From: Linyphia triangularis
Lineage: Eukaryota; Arthropoda; Arachnida; Araneae; Linyphiidae
DNA: 64,000 bases
NCBI GenBank assembly: GCA_963978545.1
Contig: OZ021726.1
Coordinates: 32,956,459-33,020,458, forward strand
Direction of reading: 5' to 3'
In this document: piece by piece, positions 26,223 to 37,900 of the stretch
Layout: every line of letters begins with the position of its first letter
How positions within the stretch are numbered: the first letter of the stretch is position 1
Position numbers and translations under genes: made by a program
Notes under the pieces: generated by a model
Told to the model about the DNA's origin: nothing
Databases searched by the model: none
What the model saw: the letters and a program-made list of their open reading frames with translations, nothing else

Positions 26223-27327
26223 TTTAATTTCTATTTATTATTTGCATTGTTTAATATGCATTATATCGCTTGACTATACATAACAGATGACGATATGTTC
26301 TATTAAAAAATAGGTATGAATGATCGATTTTAAACTAAGTAATGTGATGATTTAAAAAATATAATCGACTTATTTTCTTTTCGAAACTATTGTTTCCTAC
26401 ACTCAACAGCACCCATGATTTCAGAAAAAGATCGATTGGAAGACAGTATAAAACTCATGAGATGAGTTTTGAAATTTTCACTTTACAAATGTGACTTGAT
26501 ATTTCTACAGATAATGATCAGTAATAACTTAATGGTTTTGCATATTTTTTGTTAAAGAAAAATATTTCATTTTCGAATTAGCAAAAACAAACCCAAAAAA
26601 CAATCAATAATTTTGTTTATCTTTTAAATTCATTAGTGTCTTCGCTTCTATACAACGAAAGGATAATTTTAATGCAAAGTTTATACCAATTAAATTTATT
26701 AATGCCATATTTTTTATCATAAATTAATATTTGTATTTTATTGTTTAAGCGATACCATTGCAAGAGATTTACATTTTAAAAGCACACTATTATCAAAACT
26801 TGTTGTAATTTAAGTATAACTATATTTTTTATATAAGTTTAAGATAGGGTTTCATACTTCTAAGGGCATTCCTTGGTTACTTGTCTATGGATAATAAAAA
26901 CTAGCTTCATGTATTTTAAAGCACAGCTATAAAATAATAATAAAAAATAGCAATTTAAAAATATGAAGGGAAAGACAACTCTTAAACTTTCAAATATGAT
27001 ACGAAACAAGCCATCATATTTTTTGCGATTGGTTTTTCATCGCCACTAAGAAAACCTCTCACAGAATCATGTTGTTAAAGAGTCCGATAAAAAATAATCT
27101 CCCGGATAATCAAAATCCCCTCAACGTTTAAATTTGAACAGAGGAAAGAGCCTCCTTCAAATGTTAATCAAGAGCCTCAAAAAATGACGCAAACAAAAAA
27201 ATTATTCCAATGGATAAAAACTTGCGAAAGCTTCTAGTGGCTCTTGTGCCAAAGTCAACCAAAAAGCTTCAATCCGTCTTTGTATGAGTTGTTTGCCTCC
27301 AAGCTGTGTAAGAAGCAATTTTCTGCG

Positions 27328-27349
27328 ACCCGCGCCATCTGGTGTTACC
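27328..27349 (-). promoter_or_regulatory. CTCF-core-like site 4
   Basis: On the minus strand GGTAACACCAGATGGCGCGG contains CACCAGATGGCGC, a strong core match, in the middle of a GC-richer patch (27240-27400). Confidence 0.4.
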
Positions 27350-27889
27350 AAAAACACTCACGGAATCCAGATTCGTTTGAATTTGATATCTTCTTTCTTC
27401 CGAGTGAAGAATATATTTTGCAAAACGATATCAATAAGATGCAGTTATTTATTTGAAACGTTCTTTGATAAAAGGGTAATTCAATATTGGGGATATTAAA
27501 ACATGATTTTAATTAAATTATTTGTATCGAACTATCAACTCTTAGAGAAAGTAAAATATCCGTATCTGTACTATGAATTGCGAACAACCGCAATCGAAAT
27601 GTTTTCAGAACGATAAATTCAAAAATGGAGAATATTATTTAAAAAAAAAAAGTTAAAAATACATGAAAAGTTATTGTCTAAGAAGCATAAAATTTACTTT
27701 CAAATTGTTGCAGTTGATAGATATTATTACTCACATTTTTATAACAACAATTTCTTTAAAAAAGACATTGGGATAAGTTAGTTATTTTTTTTTTATGTTG
27801 AAGTGCTACATGAGAATAAATCAAAACATAAAAATACTCCTTATCTTTAGGTTCGTAAAGGTCGGTCTAATGTTACAAAAACTAATATT

Positions 27890-28270
27890 TTAGCACAAAG
27901 CGTGATTTAATTATCTTTAAATCCTGATTTTAAATAAATTGGTAAACAATCTCATCGAATTCAAATTGTTCAGAGTTCAATAGAAACTACAAGATACAAA
28001 ATTTGAATACATTATCAAGGGCTATTGTACCAGACTAGACTTTCATTCATTTTTTAATTTTTTTATTTTTTATTTCTTAATAGTAAGAGTTATGTGTTTC
28101 ATATCTTTATTTTTAAAACCGAATTTTAAAATAAATGTTGCAAAATTCTATAAAATAAATTATTTAGAGCTCAATAAAAACTGCAGGATGTAAAAGTTAG
28201 GTGCATTATTGTGAGCTATCATATCTCTCGAGCATTTTAGCTCTTTAATTTTTATTAGTTAGTAATAAGC
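27890..28270. repeat. Two-unit diverged tandem duplication, ~194 bp
   Basis: CAGAGTTCAATAGAAACTAC at 27971 and AGAGCTCAATAAAAACTG at 28166 start matching stretches that both run into CATTTTTTAATTTTT / CTCTTTAATTTTT. Two copies only. Confidence 0.5.
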
Positions 28271-28273
28271 AGC

Positions 28274-28278
<5 letters not shown>

Positions 28279-28351
<73 letters not shown>

Positions 28352-28374
28352 TATATTTATTTATTTATTTATTT
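28279..28374. repeat. (TA)n microsatellite followed by (TTTA)n
   Basis: About 75 bp of TA dinucleotides broken by two GTATA steps, then five TTTA units, at the right edge of the two-unit duplication. Confidence 0.9.
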
Positions 28375-28559
28375 AAAAAAAAAATACTTATGAGTCAGAA
28401 TTTGGTGACAATAACCGACCAGTAACTATATATTTTTTTATTTTATTCTTCAGATAAAATTGTTAACAACGTAAATTAAAATCGGATTAGACGTGTACAT
28501 AAGAAAAGTCATTATTTGTCATTCTTCTTAAGAAAAAATAATTTAATTGGAACACTGGA

Positions 28560-28900
28560 CCATTTCAAATGCATTCAAATCTTCTTACAAAACATAATAG
28601 ATCCCACCGTGACTTCCACATTCTAGTAATTATGAATACCCGCCCTATTGCACCGGTAGTCAATCCAGTCTTTAATTACGAACTTACCGGAAACTCCTGG
28701 AAGATGCGCTACCATATTTATTTCTCTCAATTTCCGTACTTTTTTGTCTCCTGTTCCCAAACTTCTTCACAGTGGGGAACAAAATCAGGAACAAAAACGA
28801 GGCAGGGAATTAAAGGTCTCTAATTGGAGGAGCGCAAATCCTTTCCAAACCAACGAGGAATCTATCATTGGGTCTTAGAGTTCTTTTTGCGGTGGTGGGA
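28560..28900. promoter_or_regulatory. GC-richer intronic island, candidate regulatory element
   Basis: Stands out against AT-rich flanks. Contains AGTAATTATG and TTTAATTACG (homeodomain-type TAATTA cores) and GCACCGGTAG. No convincing protein. Confidence 0.3.
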
Positions 28901-30419
28901 GGTCTTAGAACTTGATGTAAAAATTCCGAAGACTATCTTTACTTACTTCCTTTTTAATTGTAAGTTCTTGCAAAATATGGGTAGGGGTTGAATCCATATT
29001 TAATAATGTTTTATCGAGCAAAAGAAGCTAATCATATTTGTTCTATACAGTCTAAGATGCATCCAGCAGAAAGTTACATTTGATTGAAGTTAAGTTCTTA
29101 TTCAAAATACTGATAATTCCTAATTCAGAATACCGATATGTTCTAATGTTGTGTACTGTTAAGTTCCATCATTCAATTTCATTTCACATCTTAATTACTA
29201 ATTATTTAGTTACTTCATTTTGCCGCTATTTTTTTGTGTTATCGTCTGAAAGTAATTCAATTAGTGTTTTATTTTAAAATTCTTTTTAAATGTCTTTTCA
29301 AAAATAATTCCTAGTAAACCAAATAAATGGTTGATTATTACCCTGAACGAAATATACAAAAAGTGGCATACAAGTTTTAGAAAAAAGCAATTTTGTTTAA
29401 AGACAGTCAAAGATAAATATCAATATTAAATAAAATAATCACATAAAAAAATATGTTTAGTACATACATATGTTAATGTTGACAACTCCAGTCTATGAAT
29501 TTCTTTTGAATGTATGTAATATTTATAGCAAGAATATATAAAATTCGGAGCACAAGGCGTGCGGTAAAGTATTTTACCTGTAAAATATTTTAACACGCGA
29601 TAAAGCGTTTCTTTCTCCACAATTTTTAATGAAAAAAAGTATAATTTGTTTGCACATTGTGAAAAAAAGTATAAATCTTTATTGACTCATTTAGAAAATA
29701 GTATTGATCTCTCTATAAAGTTTCTTCGACATGATATATTTCCTTTTAAATAAATATGTGGCGTAATAAATTTTATATTAGTATAATAATTTTATTCGAG
29801 TTTTATTATTGCGTTATGATTCAATAAACATATTACGTTAGTTACAGCTACAAGAATAACAAAAGTTTAAATAATACAACGCGACAAAAAGCTATATCAC
29901 GACAAAAAGTTTCTTAGTTCTTTGTAAAACTATTGGGTATTGCATATTTATTTCATTTCCTAAAAGTTTAAGCACTTTAGTTTTTCCTTTTATATTTTCA
30001 ACTTGCATTGCATTCACAATATTTTCATTTAGGATAACAATGTTGAATATCTTACCCTAAATATGCACAACATTTTACAACTGTTCTCAATAAATTCTTC
30101 TTAACTGTAGGGAAAGTATTCAAACTTCAGCAAAACGAAATCGAAAACTATACCGATTCAAATATCTTCATATTTGCTGTCAATACTTAGCAAAGCAGTT
30201 GCCATTCCACAAAATCCAAACTTCAGCAGAAAATCTTTAAAAAAAAAGGAGAAACCCCAAAATATACTTCTTATTTATGATCGCAGTTACAGAAAATCCA
30301 AACTTCAGCAGAATAAAATCCCCCAAAAAGCATACAATCAGACCTCTAGATACACCCTGATAAATGTACCTACCCTGTCCAGATCTTCTTTATGGGCCAT
30401 CATAATAGAGTTGGAATAA

Positions 30420-30625
30420 TAAGTTTCTAGAGCCTGGAGGAGCCACATTAATCGGCCGGGCCTCCCAGAAAACAAATAAAACCCTATTTACTCCGTGATA
30501 GCACTGCCCAGGGATAACAAAAAGGGTCATTCCGATAAGCTGAGGCCCCTTTTTCTCTTTTTATCCCGTGCCCTTTTTGCGAGATAAAAGTCTGGCCATT
30601 TTGCGCAGTTGGAACACAGTGGCGT
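30420..30625. promoter_or_regulatory. GC-richer intronic island with GATA-type sites
   Basis: Contains ATCGGCCGGGCCTCCC, CCGATAAGCTGAGG and GCGAGATAAAAG. Sharp compositional change on both sides and no repeat hallmarks, so single-copy conserved sequence is plausible. Confidence 0.35.
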
Positions 30626-30907
30626 TGTTTATAGTAAGGGAGATATCTAGATAGTGTGGTGTTCCTAGGGGGGTCCTAGCTCTTTAATTGCGTTGTTTTT
30701 GCCTGACGATATGAGTTCAATTGTTACGTAAATAATACGATGTATGGTAGATACCGGATAAACACATAAACACGGTCTTGAATTGTTCGGGTGTCTGTGT
30801 GAATCGAGATCTAGACTGTGGTATGTTATTGAATTATGGGAATTCTTAGTATAGGGTTTTGTATTTTTTTTAATGACTGTGGAAAGATATGTTAGTAAAG
30901 TTATATG

Positions 30908-31096
30908 GACAATTCTCTGGATGTTGCATGGGATATTTTTGTCCTACATTCTTCTTGTAAATGGATTCAAATTGCAAAATTATGATGATTGTAATGTTTT
31001 TGTTTTATATTAATTTAGTTTGTGGCAACGTTACAGGAAGAAATAATTAATTAAACTTGGTCAAATACACATTTATAAACTACTGACGCATAGGGC
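30908..31096. mobile_element. Single-arm copy of the 48.4-kb foldback family
   Basis: Shares with 48394-48750 the blocks CAATTCTCTGGA, AAAATTATGATGA, ATGTTTTTGTT and GGTCAAATACACATTTATAA, in the same order as the inverted right arm of the later copy. No opposing arm follows, so it is either a truncated copy or the ancestral linear form. Confidence 0.55.
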
Positions 31097-34011
31097 ACAC
31101 ATATGTGCCCATATATGTAGTTTTATTTCTTGGTAAGGAAGTCTCCCCTGATGACATTAAACTTTAAGAAAATATGTTATTACACTGCAGGAGATGCATT
31201 TAGGAGATTACTTTTAGGTAACTCTTAAAGAATAAAAAAAAAATCGATTTTAATTTCAAACTGAATACTACCGTGCTTAGCACAAAAGTAGTAACTTTTT
31301 TTTTTTCTTTCTTTGCGAAACTGAGTTGTTGGTACCAAGTTGTTCTCTGTAATTTAGGTAAGTTTCATTCTGTAATTCATGGTAAGTTTTAATGGTGTGT
31401 TCGTGAAATTTGAAAAAAGTTAACAAATTAGTCTATAAGTTAGCATCAATTACATGAAATTGTTGAACTTTAAACAACAATTTTTTTATTTCAAGCTTAG
31501 TTTTAGATACGATTTTTGTGCTTAGCATGACAGTATATTTTTGTCATTCCATTCCCAGATCACGAAAATTAATGTGTTTTAACTTAATATTCTGTATCAA
31601 ACTTTATTAAACCATAATTTTAGTAATTCAGCTGAAACTAGCTTTTTCATTTAAGTTATACTTTTAGTCATTTTAACAAGACTCAATTTGAGTGAACTCC
31701 CCTGTTTTTAAAATAGAATAATGCCAAACACCATTTGATGCAGAAATTGGATCAAAGGTGAAATTCTTCATCATTGCATTTCACCAAGTTTCATAACAGT
31801 TTTATTCGCATATGCATTCAGTATCTATTTAGCAATATTAATCCAATCACACTATAATTTTTAATTACCAGACTTAAAAAGAAAAACTAGAATGAAATAC
31901 ACCCTTTAAGACCCTTTACACAACATCAAGTGACAAATACTCCCCCTCGACTGACTCAAGCATTATCCTCCAAATAATGAGCTTTCCATTGATTGCGCCT
32001 CTATACCCTAACTTCATTACCACAGCAACTTTCTAGAAAAAGAAGAATGGAGAGAAACTAGGGTTCTAAAAACCACAATCCAATCACCCAATTCTTTAAT
32101 CACACGTTCTCCGAAGAATACTTCAGTATTCCAACTCTCAAATACAATGTCAAACTAAGGCATCCTTAAGGTGGTCGGGAAAAATTAACTTAATCCTTCC
32201 CGCAAATGCGTCCAACCGATGAACCTCTTCAACAACAATTAAAACCTTTATTTGCAAGTAGGGGAAGTGTTTAAGGTAAAACCTTGAGTATATGATAAGG
32301 AAACTTCTCCCATATTTCAGTTAACTATATCTCTTTTTAAATAAGACTTCACAAACTTGATTCAATAAATCCTTTATCGCGATTTTAAATTAGTATATAA
32401 TATCAAAATTGAACAACTTTAACAGTTATTACCAAAACGTTTAAATTCATGGTAAGAGGATAATTATGCCAATAACATCAACTACAAAACCAAAATATTA
32501 ATGCAGCTTTAACGAAACTCCTTGATTCTACCTAAAAAAAATTCGCCCCAAGTATCTCAAAGTTTTGTTGCTTATCAAGATGACACTTACAAATACTTCC
32601 TTATAAAGTTTCGAATGACAGGTACTCCACTCATGCATTAACATTTTGATAATGAGCTTTACCGTAATTACTCATCTATATCCCAACTTCATTACCACGG
32701 CAAGATATTTCATTACATCTCGGAAAGAAGAACAATCCAAACAGTTAGTCAGTACAACCATTCAAAAAACATCAATCCAACCACGCATTCTTTAATCGCA
32801 CGTTCCCTTCAACTCCACAATCCCGAATTCCCCATGTCATCGAGTTGAAGTTGAGACAGTGGCGCAACCAAACGAACTTAATCCCTCCTCAGTGGCGTGC
32901 AACCAATGATGAACAAGGGGTGAGCAATCCCCCCACCGAACAACAAAGAAAACTTTCATTTGGAATTAGCGGGAAAAGGGAGAATGCTTGGTATTTTCAG
33001 ACTGAGGGGTTAGTCGGAGGATTATAGGACCCTAATTATACCGTCGTTGAAGGTGTTGATGAGATGGTCTGGCCGTTGGGGGGAAGGGGTTGTAATTACA
33101 GGTCGCGATCGTGGGATGACGTTTGGTAAATTTTAATGATGCCCCTTTACGGTTCGAGTCGGGTTCCTGTTTGCAAATGATACGTTGGGTTTGAGTTCTT
33201 GTTTTGGAGTGGACTTCTAATTGCGTGTCAAAATGCAACTTATGTTATTTGTGCAGATTTTTTAATCTTTTAAGTTGGGCTTGTTCGGGGGATATGTATT
33301 TGTAATTTGTCTATGAAAGTTGTGTTCTAGATTCTATAAATGCAGAGGACTGTGAAGGAGAAGTAGAGTTAAACTAATAATTTTTGAAAATGTTCTATTA
33401 TTTTGTATAGTTGTATTTCGTTTATATACATTTCATCATTGGAATTGGATACTTCTAATTTATTCTTTGTGCCGTAACGTTATGATTATGTATGTCATCA
33501 ATTAAATAACATCTTTAAATATTGCCGTCCAAGTTCTGCCTAAATAGCCACCTTTAAATATTCATACAGAACAAGTATATGTATGTGCATCTTCTATTAA
33601 AAATGTATAATTCTACTGTTGAAGTTTTGGATAAATTTTCTTTAAATAAAATGCATAACTTCGATTTACTTTTCAGAGCTCTTAAGTGGGGTTACACTTG
33701 TCAGTTAGAAAAATGAAATCGAATACGAGTGTTTAAAGTTGAAAACCAACTTTATTGTTCTAAATAATTATGAAATTTAATGATCGTATCTGCACGAGAA
33801 ATATTAATAAAGTTAATAAGTTAGTCAATAAGTTAGAATCCACTTTCTGAAATTGTTAAACATTAAACCGGTATTTCTCATTTAGAACTCACTTGCAGAT
33901 ACCATTTCTGTTCTTACCGTAGCAATATAATTATATACCGTATAGTAGTATAAAGCTTATAGGCATACCTCTAAGCTTATACCATACCTATTCAATACTT
34001 ATAGGCAGTAT
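31097..34011. other. No gene recognised
   Basis: AT-rich. The GC-richer patch 32820-33240 has CAGTGGCGCAACCAA and CAGTGGCGTGCAACCAA 31 bp apart, a possible relic of a transposon terminus. Open frames there are not convincing. Confidence 0.45.
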
Positions 34012-35128
34012 AATGATAACCTTACTTAAAAGACATTTCAAGTGAATACGGTGATTTTAACTTAATTATGAGACACACATTTGAAAATATTTCACTATTA
34101 TCTACTTTCGGTAAACACAAAATCCCATCTCTTATAATTGTTTTAAACTCATTTTAATACATGAAGAAACAGCGACGAGAAACCACATCGAGCTCTTTAC
34201 GGTTTCTGTAAAATGTGTTTCTTCACATAGCTAGTCCTAATGCAGAGAAACGATCACGCTGTGATGATTTCCCTTACCAATTACTAGATTTATAACATAT
34301 TGACAACCTGACCTAACAGACATTTATTTTCAAATGAATTAAATAATTTTAAGTTGAAAATATTATATACCTCTGAAAATATTTTACTATTATCTACTTG
34401 CGATAACCAAAATCCCGTCTATTAAAATTGCTTTAAACTCATTTTTATACTTGAGGAAATTGAGACAAAAGCCACCTCGAGCACTTTACAGTTTCTGTAA
34501 AAAGTTATTCTTTATATGGCTAGTTCTATTGCAGAAAAACAATCACGCGGTGATGATTTCCCTTTGTTACTAGATTCGTTATTGACAACCTGACCTAACA
34601 GACATTTATTTTCAAATCAGTTTTTATAATTTTAAGTTACTTAAAAATATTATTTACCTCTGAAAATATTTTACTATTATCTACTTGCAATAACCAAAAT
34701 ACCGTCTCTTAAAACTGCTTTAAACTCACTTTAATACTTGACGAAATGTGACGAAAAGCCACATCGAGCATTTTACAGTTTCTGTAAAAAGTGTTTCTGT
34801 ACAAGGCTAGTCCTAATGCAGAAAAACAATCACGCTGTGATGATTTCCTTTTGTTGCTAGAGTCATAACGTATTGACAACCTGACCTAACAGACATTTAT
34901 TATCAAATCAATAAGATAATTTTAAGTTGCTTAAACATATGTGTCTCTAAAAATATTTTACTGTCTCCTTGCGATAATTAAAATTCAGCGTCTTATAATT
35001 CCTTTAAATTCACTTTAATACTTGAATAAACGGAGACGAGAAGCCACTTCGAGCCTTTTACAATTTCTGTAAAAGTTGTTTCTGTACATGGCTAGTCATA
35101 ATGCAGAGAAACGATCGCGCTGTGAGGA
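34012..35128. repeat. Four-unit satellite, 282-291-bp period
   Basis: Units start with AGACATTT at 34031, 34318, 34600 and 34891 (spacings 287, 282, 291); the last is partial. Each carries TTGACAACCTGACCTAACAG before the unit start, TATCTAC near the middle, and a short palindrome of the form TTTACAGTTTCTGTAAA (near 34196, 34487, 34772, 35058). Inner units are closer to each other than to the outer ones, as expected for unequal exchange. It ends 1.4 kb upstream of the Musashi microexon. Confidence 0.85.
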
Positions 35129-35374
35129 CACAGCAAACAATCCGCTTGCTTTGTTAGCATGCCCTCGAATTTGGCCGTGCCAATCACGTCAACTGTTATA
35201 TCTACACCGCCTAATTAGGGGGTTGACCTAATTAGTAACGAATATTGTCATTAGTTAATGACTTAAATTAACTTGAGTTACTTTCACTTCTGAATGTGAT
35301 ATACCTTTCTTTGGCATGATATTTAAATTTAGATACTTCTATTTTAACATGAATGTAATTTCACCATAAATTGC

Positions 35375-35551
35375 GCCGACCAAACGGTATAGTGGTTAGC
35401 GTGCTAACTTCTAGACCGCGAGGTTGCGGGTTCGAGTCCCGTGTTAGGCATGGGTGTTTGTAAATGTATGTTGGCTTGTCTAATGACGAATGTTTCGGCG
35501 CATTATAGCCCTCGTGTTGGTGACGGTGCCAGATAATCTGAAAACAACCAA
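35375..35551 (+). mobile_element. tRNA-derived SINE with 14-bp target-site duplication
   Basis: The head looks like a tRNA: GCCGACC start, A-box region TATAGTGGTTAGCG near 35388, and a perfect B-box GGTTCGAGTCC at 35429-35439. The tRNA-like part ends about 35450 and about 100 bp of unrelated sequence follows. The unit is bracketed by identical TCACCATAAATTGC at 35361-35374 and 35552-35565, the mark of LINE-mediated insertion. The acceptor-stem halves pair poorly, so this is not a working tRNA gene. It lies about 1 kb upstream of the Musashi microexon and on the same strand. Confidence 0.85.
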
Positions 35552-36504
35552 TCACCATAAATTGCTCTTTACATCTGACTTAAGTTGATCATATTATTTA
35601 TTATATCGTACGCCTTATTTAAAAACTTACTCTTATATACTTAACACATCTATGAATGAAACCTATGTATCAATGTTAGCTACTCTTTATGGAATGAACT
35701 GAATACTTTGTCTTCAATTGAATATTTCATATAAACAATTAGTTTAATTATATTGCCTATTAAAATTTAAACAGATGGATTTTAGCAGCAGATTGTTTAT
35801 AATACTTAAGGGAATAATTTGGCTAAGTGACGCATTAATACATACGTAAATACAGCCACACATACTTAACACAATTGTGCATTATGCCTATCTATATGTT
35901 GGTTTCTCTTTATGGAATTAATTAAATTCTTTATCGTCAAGTAACCATTTCACATAGGCAATTGGTTTAAGCGTATTATGTATTAAAATGTATTTAACTT
36001 TTTAATATAATAAAAGTTATCATATAATTTTAGTTTTGTTAAACCTATGATTGTAATGTTGCTTTAAATGCACTTAAAATAATTAATTTTTATATTAAAT
36101 ATGCTGAACCTGGAGTTAAAAATAATAAAACAAATCTGTTTCCAACAAAAGGGTTTTGATAATGTTGAATAGATTTGAAGTGCGCACGAAGTTAAGATTG
36201 TTTTTTGTTATTAAAGCACACCAACGAAAAAGTATAAATTAATTGCGATTAATAAAACAAGGTTCTATACAATTTCAGTTTCAATGCTTTATAAAACTAA
36301 TACTTCTCCATCTAATTCAGGTAATGTATTAAAATTACTACTCGTACAGATCTTTCAAATAGCTATTTTTATTATTGCATTGAATTAGTACATTTTCTGT
36401 TAGTTAGCATCCATAATATATCTAGTGCAATAAAATATACTGAATTTAGCATAGGCTTTTTGTAAATAATATAATGAAATATCTATACAAATGTTAATTT
36501 TAGT

Positions 36505-36519
36505 GTTTTTCCTTTTTAG
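36505..36519 (+). promoter_or_regulatory. 3' splice site of the Musashi microexon
   Basis: An almost pure pyrimidine run (GTTTTTCCTTTTTAG) ends in the AG directly before the conserved reading frame. The next AG downstream falls inside conserved codons, so this AG is the only sensible acceptor. Confidence 0.8.
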
Positions 36520-36568
36520 ATAGAAGATGCTATGTTGATGTTCGATAAACAGACCAACAGACATAGGG
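36520..36568 (+). CDS. Rbp6: Musashi/Rbp6-family RNA-binding protein, internal 49-bp exon (RRM2)
   Basis: Seen: read from position 36520 the exon gives IEDAMLMFDKQTNRHR followed by a single G, so it enters in phase 0 and leaves in phase 1. It is preceded by a pyrimidine tract ending CCTTTTTAG and followed by GTGAGT, both excellent splice signals. Known: this peptide is the beta2 strand and following loop of the second RRM of the Musashi family, just before RNP1 (GFGFVTF), whose first Gly codon is split by the downstream intron. The wording (EDAMLMFDKQTNRHR) fits insect Rbp6 and vertebrate MSI1/MSI2. It differs from Drosophila msi proper, which I recall as having a diverged VEETVMLMDQQTKRHR stretch here. 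Role by family: sequence-specific mRNA binding (GUAG-type sites) and translational control in neural and stem cells. Inferred: the flanking RRM exons lie outside the window. A processed copy is unlikely because splice sites flank it on both sides. Confidence 0.87.
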
Positions 36569-36574
36569 GTGAGT
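36567..36574 (+). promoter_or_regulatory. 5' splice site of the Musashi microexon
   Basis: GG|GTGAGT with cleavage after 36568. GTGAGT matches the canonical donor. The exon ends with the first base of the Gly codon that starts RNP1 in this protein family, so the next exon should begin with GN then the codons for FGFVTF. Confidence 0.8.
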
Positions 36575-36886
36575 TCCATATGCTATTGTATTATTAAATA
36601 ATTGTTTTGCATATATACGTCTGAAAGTATTTTATCTTTTACCAAACATGAAGACAAACACATTAAATCCTTTATTAAAGTGGATATTATAGAGTATATT
36701 TATTCAATAAATCGGATAATAAAAGTAATAATTTGTAGGAATATAAATCCTTTCAGGTAAAATGTAATATTAGATGTGTATACAATTACTACTTATAACT
36801 CTTTTATTTGAAATTTAATCAATAAAACAGTTTTTTATGTCTATAAAAAATAAATAGAATTTTGGAAAATGTTTTTGTACTAAAAC

Positions 36887-36889
<3 letters not shown>

Positions 36890-36921
<32 letters not shown>
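36890..36921 (+). repeat. Poly-T tract, 32 nt, 320 bp downstream of the microexon
   Basis: Uninterrupted T run in the downstream intron. Too far from the microexon to be its own acceptor tract; no conserved coding text follows. Confidence 0.95.
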
Positions 36922-36925
<4 letters not shown>

Positions 36926-37559
36926 ACTATATGATTTAAACCAATACAAGTAATAAACTGAATTTCCGAATTTCAACTTAACTGAACGACTTTTTCTCTA
37001 ATAAAACATTCATTATATATCAATTTTAATAAATCATTTATAACAGAAACTTATTTCTTAACATTTATTTTGTCATTTCTATAAATTCATTTATCAATAT
37101 ATATATTCATTTCTTTAAAATGTTTAATTTAAAACAATAAGAAGTTTGCATTAAACCAAAATTTAACACAATATTTTCTTTAACAAACCACCCAATATAC
37201 ATTAATATTAATGAATCTCTTTCAAAAGCGGAACTAACGAAACTCTTTTTATTAAAATAATAGGCTCTCCATAACCTGAAGAATGTTGATAAAAGGAATT
37301 CGTTTCTCCGATATTTAAATTTTTAAAAATACCTTTCCAAATTAGCAATTTAGAACACCCAAAAGCGTGCCATATCCAATAAAACAAAAAACTACCTACT
37401 AAACTTCTAATACCCAATCTTTCCAATTCAGAGCCCTCGTAATCCCATCATCGTAATACTCCCTACAAATTTAAGAAAAAAATCCTATGAATTCCTAAAT
37501 CTAATTTAACGTCTTTCCCTAATAATAATATCGCATAAAACTAGATGTTAAAATCGATC

Positions 37560-37900
37560 AGCTTTTCCTAATCGCTCATTTCTAAAAGGCCCTATCGCAA
37601 AACATCAGGCCTCGGACTTTCCCGTTAGCCAATCAGCTCGCCCCGTTAGTCAGGGATGGAAAATGCTCCCGATGAATATTAACGCTAATTTGAGAAGGAC
37701 GGGGGTAGTTCACTTCAGTTCTTTCCGGATGCGCTTTAATTAACGCTAACGATGTTTCTGTTGTGAATCGTCCGGGCGTGCATTCTTTGTTACCTAGGTT
37801 CGTTTGGCAGTTGCAGCTGATGATGATGGTGATGGGGTTCTTTGTGGAGAAGAGAGGGGGAAAGGGGAGTTTCTTAGCCGTGGAAGGTTTTAAAGAAATT
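37560..37900. promoter_or_regulatory. Island ~1 kb downstream of the microexon
   Basis: Contains an inverted CCAAT context (GCCAATCAGC), two TTAACGCTAA words, TTTAATTAACG and the E-box GCAGCTGATG, with many CpG steps for this window. Closest candidate regulatory island to the exon. Confidence 0.35.

Larger units (their letters stand above)
25964..30907. other. No gene recognised outside the listed repeats
   Basis: AT-rich. Beyond the listed items, AAATCCAAACTTCAGCAGAA occurs at 30207 and again 87 bp later, with a shorter form near 30120, a small local duplication. Confidence 0.5.
1..36519 (+). other. Long intron upstream of the microexon (partial)
   Basis: Inferred from the internal exon at 36520 and from not finding, by eye, the preceding conserved pieces of the protein on the + strand (RRM1 core, or the linker and RRM2 start KKIFVGGLS...). 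If correct the intron exceeds 36.5 kb and hosts all the transposons listed to its left. A small divergent exon could have been missed. Confidence 0.55.

Noticed and set aside
35375..35450. A functional tRNA gene
   Set aside because: A- and B-boxes are present but the acceptor stem pairs poorly, a 100-bp tail follows, and target duplications bracket the whole unit; it is a SINE.
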